Shown here in pieces: positions 1 through 9,444 of a stretch of DNA of 64,000 bases. Position numbers and translations under genes: made by a program. Numbering within the stretch: position 1 is the stretch's first letter; each line of letters opens with the position of its first letter. The stretch is from positions 81,176 through 145,175 of the forward strand of contig NZ_FNAC01000008.1 of NCBI RefSeq assembly GCF_900101705.1, written 5' to 3'. Source of the stretch: Algoriphagus faecimaris (lineage in GTDB: Bacteria > Bacteroidota > Bacteroidia > Cytophagales > Cyclobacteriaceae). The notes below the pieces were generated by a model. It was not told where the DNA came from and ran no database searches. It saw only the letters and a program-made list of their open reading frames with translations.

Positions 1-1746
1 TAAACTGATATGAATTTGTCCTTTCCTTTGATCTGGGAAGGCGTATTTCAGCGAATTGGTAATTAATTCATTCACAATCAAACCAATGGGAATGGCTCGA
101 TCGACATTGAGTTCCAAAGACTTCATATTGACCTCCAGTAAGATTCTATCCGATGCATCAAAGGAATCGATAATAAATCTACCCAAATTTTCGAAGTAAT
201 TTTTCATCTCAATGGCTGCCAGATTTTCGCCCTGATAGAGATTTTGATGGATCATCCCCATACTTTGCACCCTATTTTGACTCTCAATCATGATTTCTTG
301 TAGTTCCTGATTTTCGATTTGAGCCGTCTGCAATGCCAAAAGACTGGAGATAGTCTCCAGGTTATTTTTCACCCGATGATGGATTTCTTTCAGCAAAAAC
401 TCCTTCTCCTGATTCTGTTTCTCCAAGAGTAAGCTATACTTTTTCCTTTTAACAAAAACCCGATAAAGGAAAAAGAGAAAAAACACCATGACGGCAGTAA
501 AAACCAAGGTAAAAATCTGGATAACTTCTTGTCGCTTGAGCTTCTCAAGCTGTAGCGAAATGGTGCTTTCCTTCTGATTGACATCCATCTCGGTTTGCAA
601 AAGCGCAATACGCTGATCGGCTTCCGCATTAAAAACCTGCTCATGAAGTTCATCGTATTTCTTAAAGGCCTGAAAAGAAGCCGAGATATTTCCTCCTCTC
701 TCAAAGGCTTCACTCAAGTCCCGATAAATCAAGCCCAAATAGTACAAATCTCCAAAATCTTCTGTTGCCGTGCGTATACTTCGCTCTAGGTAAACTATTG
801 CAGACTCAAAATTGCCCTCTTCATTTTTTAACCTACCGAGAGAATGAAGCGACCTGACCACCATAAATTCATTTTGAAGTAATTCGGCATATTTTAGGGC
901 TTCTTTTCCAGAAGTTTCCGCATTCTCAAAATCACCTGTCTGTCGATAAAGCTCAGTCAAAGCAATATAAGTGTCACTCAGGTTATTATAAAATCCGTAT
1001 TGTTTTCCTATCTCAGTGGATTGCTGGAAATAGGGCAAGGCTTGCTCGTATTCTCCGAGTTCGACCAGGTTATTTCCAGTCACATGAAGAGTAAAATCAT
1101 AGTCTAGGTCCTTGATACCTCTCTCTTCAAAAAGAACCAAAGACTTTTGCCCAAACTCCACCCCTTTTTCATACTTTCCCTGCTTCCAATAGAGATTACT
1201 AATGTCCGAATAGGCCATAGCCATGGCTTTTTTGTCTCCGTATTTCTCTCCTAGCTTCAAGGTCTTTGTGGCAAATTCAAAGGCCTCTCCGAGTTCTCCT
1301 CTCCGCTCGTAGACATAGCCCAAATTGGTCAATAAGAGCCAAGTTTCGGATTCAGGTAGTTTCTGAAGCGCACTTCGTAAAACTAGCTCCGCTTCATCCA
1401 AGCGCTCCATTCTGAGCAGTATCGCTCCCTGAGAGACTTGCATTTTACCTTCCCAAAATTTATTATCCAATTGCTGAGCATCCCTCAACCCTTGATTGAT
1501 CAGCTCCAGTGACTTATTGAGATTTCGAGTGTGATAATAATACCCTAGATCATTGATCACCCGAAGGCGGAGGCTGTCATTTTTCAGCGTTTTGACCGCT
1601 TGCTCCAAGACATCTAAGTACTCTTCTCCAAAGTCATCTGTCTGCTCAAAAACACCCAAATACTGAATCTCTCCCTCTCTAGAGACAATTTGAGCATAAC
1701 TGTAAACCTGAAGCAATAAAAGTAGGGGGATAAAATACGTCTTCAC
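1..1746 (-). CDS. TPR-containing sensor histidine kinase (HisKA_2 type), C-terminus cut by the window edge
   Basis: Periplasmic TPR sensor kinase predicted to autophosphorylate on His. The frame is open from a GTG at 1746, whose first residues (read as MKTYFIPLLLLLQVYSYAQ) form a signal peptide ending Ala-Gln, to base 1 at the edge, 582 codons. Residues about 60-390 read as TPR-like helical pairs, followed by a coiled coil, one membrane segment at about 407-426, and the HisKA_2 box IHHRVKNN at about 455-462. A second motif, GLIVNELITNSLKYAF, near the cut end is the N-box of the HATPase domain. The G-boxes lie outside the window. The domain order matches the kinase at 4195-6141, so the two are paralogues. 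No ATG gives a credible signal peptide, which is why GTG was chosen. No receiver domain is visible; the partner is unknown. Confidence 0.85.
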   Translation of the reverse strand, partial: MKTYFIPLLLLLQVYSYAQIVSREGEIQYLGVFEQTDDFGEEYLDVLEQAVKTLKNDSLRLRVINDLGYYYHTRNLNKSLELINQGLRDAQQLDNKFWEGKMQVSQGAILLRMERLDEAELVLRSALQKLPESETWLLLTNLGYVYERRGELGEAFEFATKTLKLGEKYGDKKAMAMAYSDISNLYWKQGKYEKGVEFGQKSLVLFEERGIKDLDYDFTLHVTGNNLVELGEYEQALPYFQQSTEIGKQYGFYNNLSDTYIALTELYRQTGDFENAETSGKEALKYAELLQNEFMVVRSLHSLGRLKNEEGNFESAIVYLERSIRTATEDFGDLYYLGLIYRDLSEAFERGGNISASFQAFKKYDELHEQVFNAEADQRIALLQTEMDVNQKESTISLQLEKLKRQEVIQIFTLVFTAVMVFFLFFLYRVFVKRKKYSLLLEKQNQEKEFLLKEIHHRVKNNLETISSLLALQTAQIENQELQEIMIESQNRVQSMGMIHQNLYQGENLAAIEMKNYFENLGRFIIDSFDASDRILLEVNMKSLELNVDRAIPIGLIVNELITNSLKYAFPDQRKGQIHISL

Positions 1747-1825
1747 GCATTTAATATAGTATAAAAAGTAATTGAAAATCAATTTTTTGCATTTTAAATA
1801 TTCTTCAAAAAAAATATCCCCTACT

Positions 1826-1851
1826 CGGACAGAAAAAAAGGGCGCTCGTCC
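1826..1851 (+). promoter_or_regulatory. Shared CGGACA-N15-CGTCC motif (site 1)
   Basis: CGGACA at 1826-1831 and CGTCC at 1847-1851 are separated by exactly 15 bases, ending 75 bp before the ATG at 1927. The same two blocks with the same spacing recur at 6244, 18177, 31744 and 31996. They could be the -35 and -10 elements of an ECF-type sigma promoter, or an inverted repeat GGAC-N17-GTCC bound by a dimeric regulator. The pattern is seen directly; the function is inferred. Confidence 0.5.
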
Positions 1852-1926
1852 TGCATCATTTTTTCTTTTGACTTGGCTAATGAAAATTGAGTAGAAATAA
1901 ATCTTTAACCCTAAGCTCATAAGCAA

Positions 1927-2685
1927 ATGAAAGTATTACTTAGAAAATTTTTGGGGATTGTTCTTTTAGTTTCAATCAGCCCATTTGCCTTGGCGCAGGA
2001 AGCGCCCCTAGGTCCATTGACCTCATTCACTGAATTTACGATTAAGCCAGGTCAAAGCATGCAGTTTCGAGAAGGAATCAAAGCCTGGAAGGAATGCTAC
2101 CTAAAAAATGGTGGAGAATGGACTTGGAGAATGTGGGAAAGACAGCAAGGAGAAGGTACTGTATTCGTATTAGCTAGCAGTATGCCCAACTGGGCTGAGA
2201 TGGATAAAACCGATGAGAGTGGAAAAGACTGTCAACTCCTCGCCATTAATATGATCAATGCCCATGTGGAAAAAGCAATCAGCCATACGACACGCTTAAT
2301 GCCTGAAATCAGTAACAACAATCCTTTTGACGGAAAAATTATTCGTGTGGGTTTCTACAGAACCAATATAGAAAATGGATATAAAATGATGGAAACGGTC
2401 AAAGAAGTAGAAGAAATCCGAAAGAATGCAGGCTTGTCAATAGATGGATATTGGTACAACTGGCTAACCGCAGATCCCGATAGCCCGAGTGCTCACTATG
2501 TAATCGGATATGAAAACTATGCTGAAATGGATATCCAAAGAGAAAGTGTATGGCAATCCGTAGAAAATGCAGCAGGAAAAGAAAAGAGAGATGAGCTACA
2601 ATCAAAATTTAGGTCAACGCTTGAAAATAGCTGGAGCTATATCTACCGATTTGATGAAGAAATCAGCCATCTCGGGTCCAATTAG
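1927..2685 (+). CDS. Secreted protein with two ABM-like (dimeric alpha/beta barrel) repeats
   Basis: Function unknown. The 252-residue product starts with a clear signal peptide ending FALAQ (about residue 24). The mature part seems to hold two related halves: the first ends in NWAEMD (about residues 100-105) and the second in NYAEMD (about 197-202), each preceded by a strand rich in aromatic residues (TWRMWER and GYWYNWL). This suggests tandem ferredoxin-like or ABM-type domains, an inference from pattern only. The gene stands alone downstream of the divergent kinase and follows regulatory motif site 1. The next gene (2736) starts 50 bp later and may be co-transcribed. The start is the first ATG of the frame and gives the signal peptide. 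Confidence 0.7.
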   Translation: MKVLLRKFLGIVLLVSISPFALAQEAPLGPLTSFTEFTIKPGQSMQFREGIKAWKECYLKNGGEWTWRMWERQQGEGTVFVLASSMPNWAEMDKTDESGKDCQLLAINMINAHVEKAISHTTRLMPEISNNNPFDGKIIRVGFYRTNIENGYKMMETVKEVEEIRKNAGLSIDGYWYNWLTADPDSPSAHYVIGYENYAEMDIQRESVWQSVENAAGKEKRDELQSKFRSTLENSWSYIYRFDEEISHLGSN

Positions 2686-2735
2686 GACCAAGTAAATTTT
2701 CTTCCTCTATCAGTTTAAATCAAAAAAATAATCTC

Positions 2736-3506
2736 ATGAAGAATATTTTAATACTTGTCTTATTTCTGTTTGGAAGCCAATCCATACATGCTCAAGAGTA
2801 TTTTCTCCCCATTTCTACCGATTCGGAAACAGCAAAGCAGCACTACAAAGACGCCGTAAATTCTGCTCAAAATGCAGATATAGAGGGATATAACGAGTCC
2901 ATCAAAAAAGCCGTAACGGACGATCCTGAATTCTTTATGGCCTAAGCACATTGGGCTCTAGGCATGGCGGGCTTGAATGAAAGTGAGGCCTTTAAAGAGG
3001 TCTCTGCAAAAGCATTAGCTGTCTCAGAAAGCAAATTGAACCCCGCCGAAAAATCGATTCGAAAAGGAATAGAGAATTTATTAAACAATCGAACAGCGGA
3101 TCTGAATCCAGTCTTGGGCGAATTGAAACAAAACTATCCCGAAGTACCGCAGGTGTATGACTTAGGGTTATTCATTAACTATTGGATCAATCAAGATTAT
3201 CAAGCAGCTGTAGAAAACGGAAAAATGCTGGTCAAATTAAGCCCAAAAAATGCTGGTGGATACAATATGCTGGGCTATGCTCTGATGGAAACCGGGGACA
3301 TGAAAGCAGCCAAATCTGCCTTTGAAAACTATATCAAACTGGCTCCAGCCGAAGCCAATGCTTATGACAGTATGGGAGAATACTATATGAATGTCAAGGA
3401 TTATAAAAACTCAGCAAAGCATTATGAAAAAGCTACCGAGCTAGGCATGGAAGCTTCCCGGGAAAGAGCTGAAGAAGCCAAGCGCTTAATGTCTGAAAAC
3501 AAATAA
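2736..3506 (+). pseudogene. Secreted TPR protein interrupted by one in-frame TAA
   Basis: Residues 1-69 begin with a signal peptide (ending IHAQ) and end at a TAA at 2943-2945. The same frame continues without another stop from 2946 to 3506, and the continuation reads AHWALGMAGLNESEAF. At least three TPR-like repeats follow (for example around GYNMLGYALMETGDMKAAK and AYDSMGEYYMNVKDYKNSA). The two parts therefore form one protein of about 255 residues, in which a codon such as TAT or TAC (Tyr) has probably become TAA. Without readthrough the gene makes only a short secreted fragment, although an internal ATG at 2964 could give a cytoplasmic piece. It lies 50 bp after the 1927 gene and is closed by a strong terminator. 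A sequencing error is the main alternative. Confidence 0.8.
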
Positions 3507-3526
3507 TCTTTTTTATGGAAAAAATA

Positions 3527-3576
3527 AGGCTAGGCTTCTCTGATTATGGTTTTGATCGAAGTCTAGCCTGTTTTTT
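3527..3576 (+). terminator. Rho-independent terminator
   Basis: A 12-bp stem pairs 3527-3538 with 3558-3569 (one G-T pair) around a 19-base loop and is followed by a run of T. It closes the 1927-3506 unit. Confidence 0.8.
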
Positions 3577-4194
3577 ACAATTATCTGGGTCTAGAAAATT
3601 TTAATTAGGTCCTCTGATCAAGTGATTTGAATCAGGAAAGAAACAGACTTTTTCAAGCTCAGACCGGAATTAGAAAGCCCTTGCGGCTCTTGTCATTCGG
3701 TGAAAACCGGAAACAGTATCAAAGTCTCTTGTCACACGAACTGCGACATTACAAATACTCATATAAATTAATCTCTTACCTATTTTTTTATCAAATCGCT
3801 GGGTTAAGGCAAAATTTAATTACTAAAACCCGGCTTTTTTAAACTCCTTTTTTATCGGCACTTTGGTGTTTCAGTCAAGCTTAGACCCCAAAATCGTACA
3901 ATTTTAATTTTTAAATAAAAAATTTGATAAATTTCATTTATCTGATTATCAACTATTTAAAAGATAAATTTTAACCTAATTTTAAAAATTAAAACATTTT
4001 TAATACAAATTCCATTAAAATGGAGTCGATTTGAGAATTAATAATTCAATAAATTCGGCATCTTTAATAAAGGAAGAAATAGATAAATTTAAATCTTTAG
4101 GCATATACTCAGGTTTTGTTATCAATTTCTTTTGTATCGTAAAGCCCAAAATGAATTTTCCCTACGCAAGCAAGTATTTGACTTATCAACTCAA
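3577..4194. other. Intergenic region, AT-rich, no supported gene
   Basis: No credible coding frame is present. A short TTG-initiated frame at 3627-3842 has no family features and is rejected. From about 3890 to 4110 the DNA is strongly A/T-rich and probably carries the promoter of the kinase at 4195. No copy of the CGGACA motif was seen here. Confidence 0.5.
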
Positions 4195-6141
4195 ATGAGA
4201 ACACCCTTATTTTTTTTACTCTTTATTTTATTTACCAATACCACAGCACAAGATTTATCCACTGAGCAAGTGGTTGCTTTGAGCAAAGCCTACCAAGAAA
4301 AGGGCTTGTATTTTAGGGAAATGCCGCATTTTAACCGGGATAGTACCGTATTTTATTTCGATAAGGCAGCCGAACTACTCCAAAATAGTGAGCCAATTCA
4401 ATACAAGCTTTTGGCCAATTTATACCGTGACATCACCGATAGGTCCAATCGCTCTCATAATTTTATAGTAGTGGATTCACTTGCACCCATTGGCTGGTCC
4501 TATTATGAAAAAATCCCCGACAACGAAAAAGATAAAGTTTTGGGTTATGATCTGTTGATCAACTGGGCTTTGATAAAAATTATTAGAGGAGAACCAAAGC
4601 CCGGGCTGGAGCTTTTTGAAAAAGCCATGGATTTGCTTAAGGATGATCCCCGACCTGAAATCCAACTCAAAGTTTTAACTAATAAAGGCAGATTCTATTA
4701 TCAATATGAGTTGCCCGAAGATCAAGAGATAGGGATTCAATATTTGAAAGAGAGTATGATGGGCTATCAGCAATCCGACTATCCGGATAAAAATGAGGCC
4801 CTTGCCATTGCCTACAAGCTATTGACGTATTATTTTGAGGATTCAAATCCAGATTCTACTGATTTTTACATGAATCAGTTTCGAATGCTTTTACCTGAAC
4901 TCACCAATCCATTTCACCATACGTGGTACTATTATTCCAAGGGGAATCACTTGATAAATAGAGGGAGTTATGAAGAAGCGAAATCGTATCTGACTCAAAC
5001 CATAAAACTATTGGAAGACTATGACCTGACTACGATTGACACCTATCAATTTGCACATTCTCGGATTGGGGACATTTACAAAGAAGAGGGCGGGTATGAT
5101 GAAGCAATTGCCTATTATCAAAAAGCCAAGAATTCCTCCATTGAAATTAATACCGATGCAAACACAGCCTATTTTATTTGGAAATTATACGGTGTTTACG
5201 AGCAAATGGGTGACTACAAAAAGGCACTTGAACACTATATCGAATATTCTGAAGCCAATAATATTATTGAAGTAGAACGAAACGAAAGAAGCCTGCGCGA
5301 AAGTGAATTGCAGATGAATGTTCTCCAACAGGAACAAGAGCTGATCGCAAAGCAGCAAGCACAAACCATTTTTATAATTGCGCTTTTCCTGGGTACACTA
5401 TTGCTCGGACTTGTGTATAGAAATTATAGGCTGAAACAAAAGAGCAATCAGAAATTAGAGCTGCTAAATGGAGAATTAGCCCATAAAAATGAATTGCTCG
5501 ATAAGCGAAATGCAGAAAATGAATTGTTATTGAGAGAAATTCATCACCGGGTGAAAAATAACATGGAAGTCGTGTCAAGCTTATTGCAACTGCAGTCCTC
5601 ACAGATAGATGATCCCTCGGTGCAAGAGGCAATGATTGAAAGCCAAAACAGAGTTCACTCCATGGGAATCATCCACCAAAAACTCTATCAGGGAGATCAA
5701 TTGGCTTCGATTGAAATGCGTGATTATTTTATCAATTTGAGCGAAAATATTCTAGATTCTTTCAATGCCAATGGTAAAATCAAAGTGGAGTGTAATATGG
5801 CAAAATTAATTTTGGATGTAGACACTGCCGTTTCTATTGGACTGATTACCAATGAACTGTTGACAAACGCTCTGAAATATGCTTTTGAGGGAAAGGATTC
5901 AGGAACAATCAGAATCAGTTTAAGCCCTGTTTCAGCTGATGAAGTAAGAAACGGTAGCGATTTACAACTCCTAATCAGGGATGATGGCATTGGGAAAGCT
6001 CCTGATCAACCCTCCAAAGGAACCGGGTTTGGTACCCAACTTATAAATCTACTAACCAGGCAATTGGATGGTAAATTGACTTATGAAAACAATAATGGAA
6101 CGGTAGTTTCTCTACTTTTTAAGAACACGGCAATAGCTTAA
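4195..6141 (+). CDS. TPR-containing sensor histidine kinase (HisKA_2 type)
   Basis: Membrane sensor kinase of 648 residues. The ATG at 4195 is preferred over an upstream TTG at 4132 because it begins a typical signal peptide (MRTPLFFLLFILFTNTTAQ). Residues about 80-370 contain TPR-like pairs (such as DEAIAYYQKAK and KKALEHYIEYSE). A coiled coil and one membrane segment (about 392-412) lead to a second coiled coil and the HisKA_2 box IHHRVKNN with His at about 450-451. The N-box NELLTNALKYAF lies near 554-566 and G-boxes are visible as DDGIGKA and GTGFGTQL, so the ATPase domain is complete. It is a paralogue of the partial kinase at the left edge. No response regulator is adjacent. Confidence 0.9.
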   Translation: MRTPLFFLLFILFTNTTAQDLSTEQVVALSKAYQEKGLYFREMPHFNRDSTVFYFDKAAELLQNSEPIQYKLLANLYRDITDRSNRSHNFIVVDSLAPIGWSYYEKIPDNEKDKVLGYDLLINWALIKIIRGEPKPGLELFEKAMDLLKDDPRPEIQLKVLTNKGRFYYQYELPEDQEIGIQYLKESMMGYQQSDYPDKNEALAIAYKLLTYYFEDSNPDSTDFYMNQFRMLLPELTNPFHHTWYYYSKGNHLINRGSYEEAKSYLTQTIKLLEDYDLTTIDTYQFAHSRIGDIYKEEGGYDEAIAYYQKAKNSSIEINTDANTAYFIWKLYGVYEQMGDYKKALEHYIEYSEANNIIEVERNERSLRESELQMNVLQQEQELIAKQQAQTIFIIALFLGTLLLGLVYRNYRLKQKSNQKLELLNGELAHKNELLDKRNAENELLLREIHHRVKNNMEVVSSLLQLQSSQIDDPSVQEAMIESQNRVHSMGIIHQKLYQGDQLASIEMRDYFINLSENILDSFNANGKIKVECNMAKLILDVDTAVSIGLITNELLTNALKYAFEGKDSGTIRISLSPVSADEVRNGSDLQLLIRDDGIGKAPDQPSKGTGFGTQLINLLTRQLDGKLTYENNNGTVVSLLFKNTAIA

Positions 6142-6243
6142 CCTTACTACAAACTAGTACTTAGTACTTCAATCAGACTTCTTTTTCCAAAAAAGCAATT
6201 CCCCTATTTTTTAAAAAACCCTCGGGAAATTTCTTAAAGCATT

Positions 6244-6269
6244 CGGACATTTTATAAACCTGTTCGTCC
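6244..6269 (+). promoter_or_regulatory. Shared CGGACA-N15-CGTCC motif (site 2)
   Basis: CGGACA at 6244-6249 and CGTCC at 6265-6269, 15 bases apart, end 90 bp before the ATG at 6360. This is the first gene of the long plus-strand run to 13473, so the site may control that group. Confidence 0.5.
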
Positions 6270-6359
6270 ATGGCGGCTTTCAGCGCAAAAAACCAAAAAG
6301 TAAATTAATACTTAATCGGTTCAAGGTCTTGATATTAACAGGTTTTAGCTAAGAAGAAA

Positions 6360-6854
6360 ATGATCCCGAAAAACTATTCGTGCGTTGCTACAGCCCTCCT
6401 TTCGCTGTTCCTTATCCATCTGTCTTGTAGCCCACCTGCTCCTCAGATTGTGGCATCCAAGCCTGACATGGAAGCGGTCAAAAGAGAGATCCAAGCCATA
6501 GAAACTGCATTTGCGGCTGCTGACAATGCTCGGGATATCAATGCATTGCTTGCTTTCTACAGTGACGATGCAGTGGCCATGGGCCATGGAGAACCGATGG
6601 CCGTTGGTAAAGCGGCCATTCGAAAAAGGATGGTGGAAGGGTTTGCCAAAAATGTAACTGGAAGCACAGTTGAGTATCATGTAATAGAGGTTTTTGGTGA
6701 TGAAAGCTTGATCACAGAGATAGGAAAATCAAAAACAAAAGATATCTCAGGAGCAGTCACCTCTACTGGAAAGTATATGGCTTTATGGGAAAAAAGAGAC
6801 GGTAAATACCTCTGTATAAGGGACATCAGCAATAGTGATACAAAGGAAAACTAG
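6360..6854 (+). CDS. NTF2-fold lipoprotein (SgcJ/EcaC or DUF4440 type)
   Basis: A 164-residue lipoprotein. The N-terminus is hydrophobic and ends in the lipobox HLSC (Cys about 23). The rest matches the cone-shaped NTF2 fold of the DUF4440/SgcJ group: an N-terminal helix with ETAFAAADNARDINALLAFY, then DDAVAMGHGEP, and closing strands with GKYMALWEKRDGKYLCIRD. Such proteins bind or isomerise small hydrophobic molecules, but the substrate cannot be read from sequence. It is the first gene after motif site 2 and lies 45 bp upstream of the RidA gene, so it is probably the first gene of an operon. It is one of seven NTF2-fold genes in the window. Confidence 0.85.
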   Translation: MIPKNYSCVATALLSLFLIHLSCSPPAPQIVASKPDMEAVKREIQAIETAFAAADNARDINALLAFYSDDAVAMGHGEPMAVGKAAIRKRMVEGFAKNVTGSTVEYHVIEVFGDESLITEIGKSKTKDISGAVTSTGKYMALWEKRDGKYLCIRDISNSDTKEN

Positions 6855-6899
6855 GAATCAGGAAACTAAGGAGTTTTATAAAATTCAATTCATAAAAAA

Positions 6900-7292
6900 A
6901 TGGAAAAACCAGAATATTTCAATTTAAGACCAGAAGTGGAAAAAGCCTATGGCTACTCTCATGCAGTCAAAATCGGGGACAGCATCAAAGTCTCCGGAGC
7001 TGTCAGCATGGATGATGAGGGAAACCCTACCGCCGTGGGTGACTTTCTACAGCAAATGAAAAACTGTTATTCCGATCTTGAAAAGGTGCTAAAGCATTAC
7101 GGGTGTAGCTTCGATGATGTAATCGTGGAGAATGTATTCACCACTGATATGCCCGCATTTTTGGAACATGCTGCCTATCGAAATACCATTTACACACAGC
7201 AATTCCCTACGGGAACCTGGCTGGAAGTGAAAGGCTTGGCTTTGCCTGAACTCTTGATTGAAATCGAATTGGAAGTTCACTTTAAAAACTAA
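6900..7292 (+). CDS. RidA family (YjgF/YER057c/UK114) protein
   Basis: A cytoplasmic 130-residue protein with the length and motifs of the RidA family: an N-terminal segment YSHAVKIGDSIKVSGAVSMD, a central helix QMKNCYSDLEKVLKHYG, and a C-terminal strand LPELLIEIELEVHF. Family members are trimers; the RidA subgroup deaminates reactive enamine/imine intermediates from PLP enzymes. The usual catalytic Arg of RidA (in a V-R-x-C/S-V-E-like context near residue 105) is not obvious: the equivalent stretch reads TGTWLEVKGL. It may therefore belong to another Rid subgroup. It is co-directional and closely spaced with its neighbours. Confidence 0.88.
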   Translation: MEKPEYFNLRPEVEKAYGYSHAVKIGDSIKVSGAVSMDDEGNPTAVGDFLQQMKNCYSDLEKVLKHYGCSFDDVIVENVFTTDMPAFLEHAAYRNTIYTQQFPTGTWLEVKGLALPELLIEIELEVHFKN

Positions 7293-7310
7293 AAATTAAA
7301 CACAAAAACC

Positions 7311-7730
7311 ATGGAAGATATAATCAAACATTCAACCAAAAACAAAGCGGTAGTCGATGGGCTTTATCAAGCCTTCTCTACAGGAAACATCCCCGGAGTT
7401 CTCGGTGCCATGGATGCCAATATCCACTGGAATGAGGCGGAGGGAAATGCCTATGCCTCGGGAAATCCATATGTAGGACCTGAGGCGGTTTTAAATGGAG
7501 TTTTTGGCCCAATCATGGAGGATCATGAGTATTTCAATCTACAAGAAATAGAGCTTCATGAAATGCTCCATGATAAGGTCCTCGCCACCTTACGCTACGA
7601 TGCGAAGACCAAAAAAGGGAAAGCCTACAATGCACAAGTTGCCCATTTTTGGACCTTGAGGGAGGGTAAAATCACAGGTTTTCAGCAGTACGTGGATACC
7701 AAGAAACTACACGATGCGATGAACGCATAA
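7311..7730 (+). CDS. SnoaL-like NTF2-fold protein
   Basis: A 139-residue cytoplasmic protein of the SnoaL/ketosteroid-isomerase-like superfamily. Visible features are the N-terminal helix VVDGLYQAFSTGNIPGVLGA, the strand IHWNEAEGN with typical aromatic and acidic residues, the loop YVGPEAVLNGVFGPI, and the final strands AQVAHFWTLREGKITGFQQY. There is no signal peptide, unlike the NTF2 proteins at 6360 and 10153. It follows RidA by 18 bp and is probably co-transcribed. The substrate is unknown. Confidence 0.85.
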   Translation: MEDIIKHSTKNKAVVDGLYQAFSTGNIPGVLGAMDANIHWNEAEGNAYASGNPYVGPEAVLNGVFGPIMEDHEYFNLQEIELHEMLHDKVLATLRYDAKTKKGKAYNAQVAHFWTLREGKITGFQQYVDTKKLHDAMNA

Positions 7731-7780
7731 AGCGATTAGGTTTCCTTCGCTAGAGCCTAGACTTGACTTATTTTCAAATC

Positions 7781-8413
7781 ATGAACAATCATACTTCTCT
7801 TGCTCCTATTCCCTTCAAAACCTGGGTTACTTGGTTGGGAATCGCTTTTCTGGTTCTTTTTGCCGGCAAATTCATCCTAAATGATGCCTTACCCTACTTT
7901 GGGATGCAAGAGTCTGTTTTTGGGAGATTTTGGTCTATGAAGTGGCCGCTGATCGGACATATTTCTGGAGGATTGTTAGCCTTGGTTTTGGGTCCGTTTC
8001 AGTTTTGGCCTGCCTTTCGGAATAAATACCTTCACATTCATCGAAAAATAGGCATGGCCTACATCAGTGGGATTCTGATCGCAGTGATCAGTTCAGTTGC
8101 CTTATCCTTGACTACAGGCTTGGCAATTCATTGGACCTGGAGTTTAGCCTTGATCGGATTGGCAGCCGCCTGGTTTGGCACTACGGGTATGGCCTTTCGC
8201 TTTATTCTCTTACGACGAATCCAACTCCACAAAGAGTGGATGATCCGAAGCTACGTAGTGACTTTTGCTTTTGTGCTTTTTCGATGGCTTACCAGTCAGG
8301 CTTTTTATAATGACTTGGGAACATTTATCGAGACGGGGCCTACTGCCATTTGGCTTTCTTGGGTGTTGCCTCTTTTTATCACCGAGATTGTGCTACAGTG
8401 GAATAAGCGATGA
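7781..8413 (+). CDS. DUF2306 family membrane protein
   Basis: An integral membrane protein of 210 residues with about five hydrophobic segments. The ATG at 7781 (MNNHTSLAPIPFKTW) is preferred to an in-frame TTG six codons upstream. Conserved features of DUF2306 are visible: LIGHISGGLLALVLGPFQF in the second helix region, HIHRKIGMAYISG, and HKEWMIRSYV before the penultimate helix. The His and Arg residues at the membrane faces could bind a cofactor, but no function is established. It sits between SnoaL-type and SDR genes in the same direction. Confidence 0.85.
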   Translation: MNNHTSLAPIPFKTWVTWLGIAFLVLFAGKFILNDALPYFGMQESVFGRFWSMKWPLIGHISGGLLALVLGPFQFWPAFRNKYLHIHRKIGMAYISGILIAVISSVALSLTTGLAIHWTWSLALIGLAAAWFGTTGMAFRFILLRRIQLHKEWMIRSYVVTFAFVLFRWLTSQAFYNDLGTFIETGPTAIWLSWVLPLFITEIVLQWNKR

Positions 8414-8511
8414 ATGATCACACTGTAAAATATTAGTTGGCCCTTCAGCTTTTTAAAGTTTTAAAATTTAATACAATCATTAATCTCAACAGAACTATAA
8501 TTCTATAAATC

Positions 8512-9381
8512 ATGAAAAAAATACTCATCACCGGTTGCAGTACCGGGTTCGGATTTGAGGCAGCAAAATACCTCGCCGAAAAAGGGCATCATGTTTTCGC
8601 GTCCATGCGAAATGTCAGCACCTCAAACGCTGCGGCGGCAAAGGCTCTTCGGGATTTTGGAAAAGAAAACAACCTAAACTTGGAGGTAATCGAACTCGAT
8701 GTTACTTCGGATAAAAGTGTCTCCAAGGCAACGAAAAACCTACCGACGGTAGATGTACTCATCAACAATGCCGGCAGAGGCTTTGGAGGTGCGATCGAGA
8801 CCTTTAGCTTAGAAGAATGCCAAGCACAATTTGACCTGAATGTACTGGGTAATATTCGAATGATTAAAGCGGTGCTTCCTAACATGCGAGCTCAAAAATC
8901 CGGCTTAATCATTCAGTTGAGTTCGATCGCGGGCAGATTAGCTGTGCCAGGCTTTGGAATTTATTGTGCCAGCAAATGGGCAGTAGAAGCCATGAGTGAA
9001 TCATTACGCTATGAAGTTGGCCCTTTAGGAATTGATGTGTCTATCGTCCAACCGGGACCTTTTTCCACCAAATTTCTTCCCAATGTCATCATCGGCAATG
9101 AAGATGAGGTAACTAACGCCTACCCTCACATCCAAGCGTTTAATGAAGGCTTTGTTGCTAATTCGGAAGCGGCCTTTGCAAACCGAGATGCACCCACTGA
9201 CCCGATGATTGTGGTCAAAATCTTTGAAGACCTAATCGACGCCCCGGCTGGACAGCGACCTTTGCGGACGGAAGCAGGGTTGGATTTTGGTGTTAAAGCC
9301 ATCAACGAGGCCTTGGAACCACACAGAAGCACTACTATGAACATGTTTCAAATCACCGATTGGGATGGCGCAAAAGGATAA
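8512..9381 (+). CDS. Short-chain dehydrogenase/reductase (classical SDR)
   Basis: An NAD(P)-dependent oxidoreductase of 289 residues. The nucleotide-binding motif TGxxxGxG is at residues 7-14 (TGCSTGFG), the NNAG motif is present (INNAGRG), and the catalytic Ser-Tyr-Lys is S138, Y151, K155 (YCASK). The length is slightly above the usual 250, with a C-terminal extension typical of retinol-dehydrogenase-like SDRs. The substrate cannot be told. A 98-bp gap precedes it, so a separate promoter is possible. The neighbouring small-molecule enzymes suggest a detoxification or secondary-metabolite role, which is inference. Confidence 0.92.
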   Translation: MKKILITGCSTGFGFEAAKYLAEKGHHVFASMRNVSTSNAAAAKALRDFGKENNLNLEVIELDVTSDKSVSKATKNLPTVDVLINNAGRGFGGAIETFSLEECQAQFDLNVLGNIRMIKAVLPNMRAQKSGLIIQLSSIAGRLAVPGFGIYCASKWAVEAMSESLRYEVGPLGIDVSIVQPGPFSTKFLPNVIIGNEDEVTNAYPHIQAFNEGFVANSEAAFANRDAPTDPMIVVKIFEDLIDAPAGQRPLRTEAGLDFGVKAINEALEPHRSTTMNMFQITDWDGAKG

Positions 9382-9444
9382 TTTGACCCTATTTAATTGT
9401 CTAAGCTTAATCGCAAGCAAACGTTTATAATCTTCTTAAATGAT

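Noticed and set aside
390..713. A 107-residue minus-strand frame
   Set aside because: Lies in another frame of the partial TPR kinase, whose own frame is open and rich in kinase motifs here.
3627..3842. A 71-residue TTG-initiated frame in the 3577-4194 gap
   Set aside because: No ATG, no family features, A/T-rich flanks and codon content unlike neighbouring genes; treated as chance.
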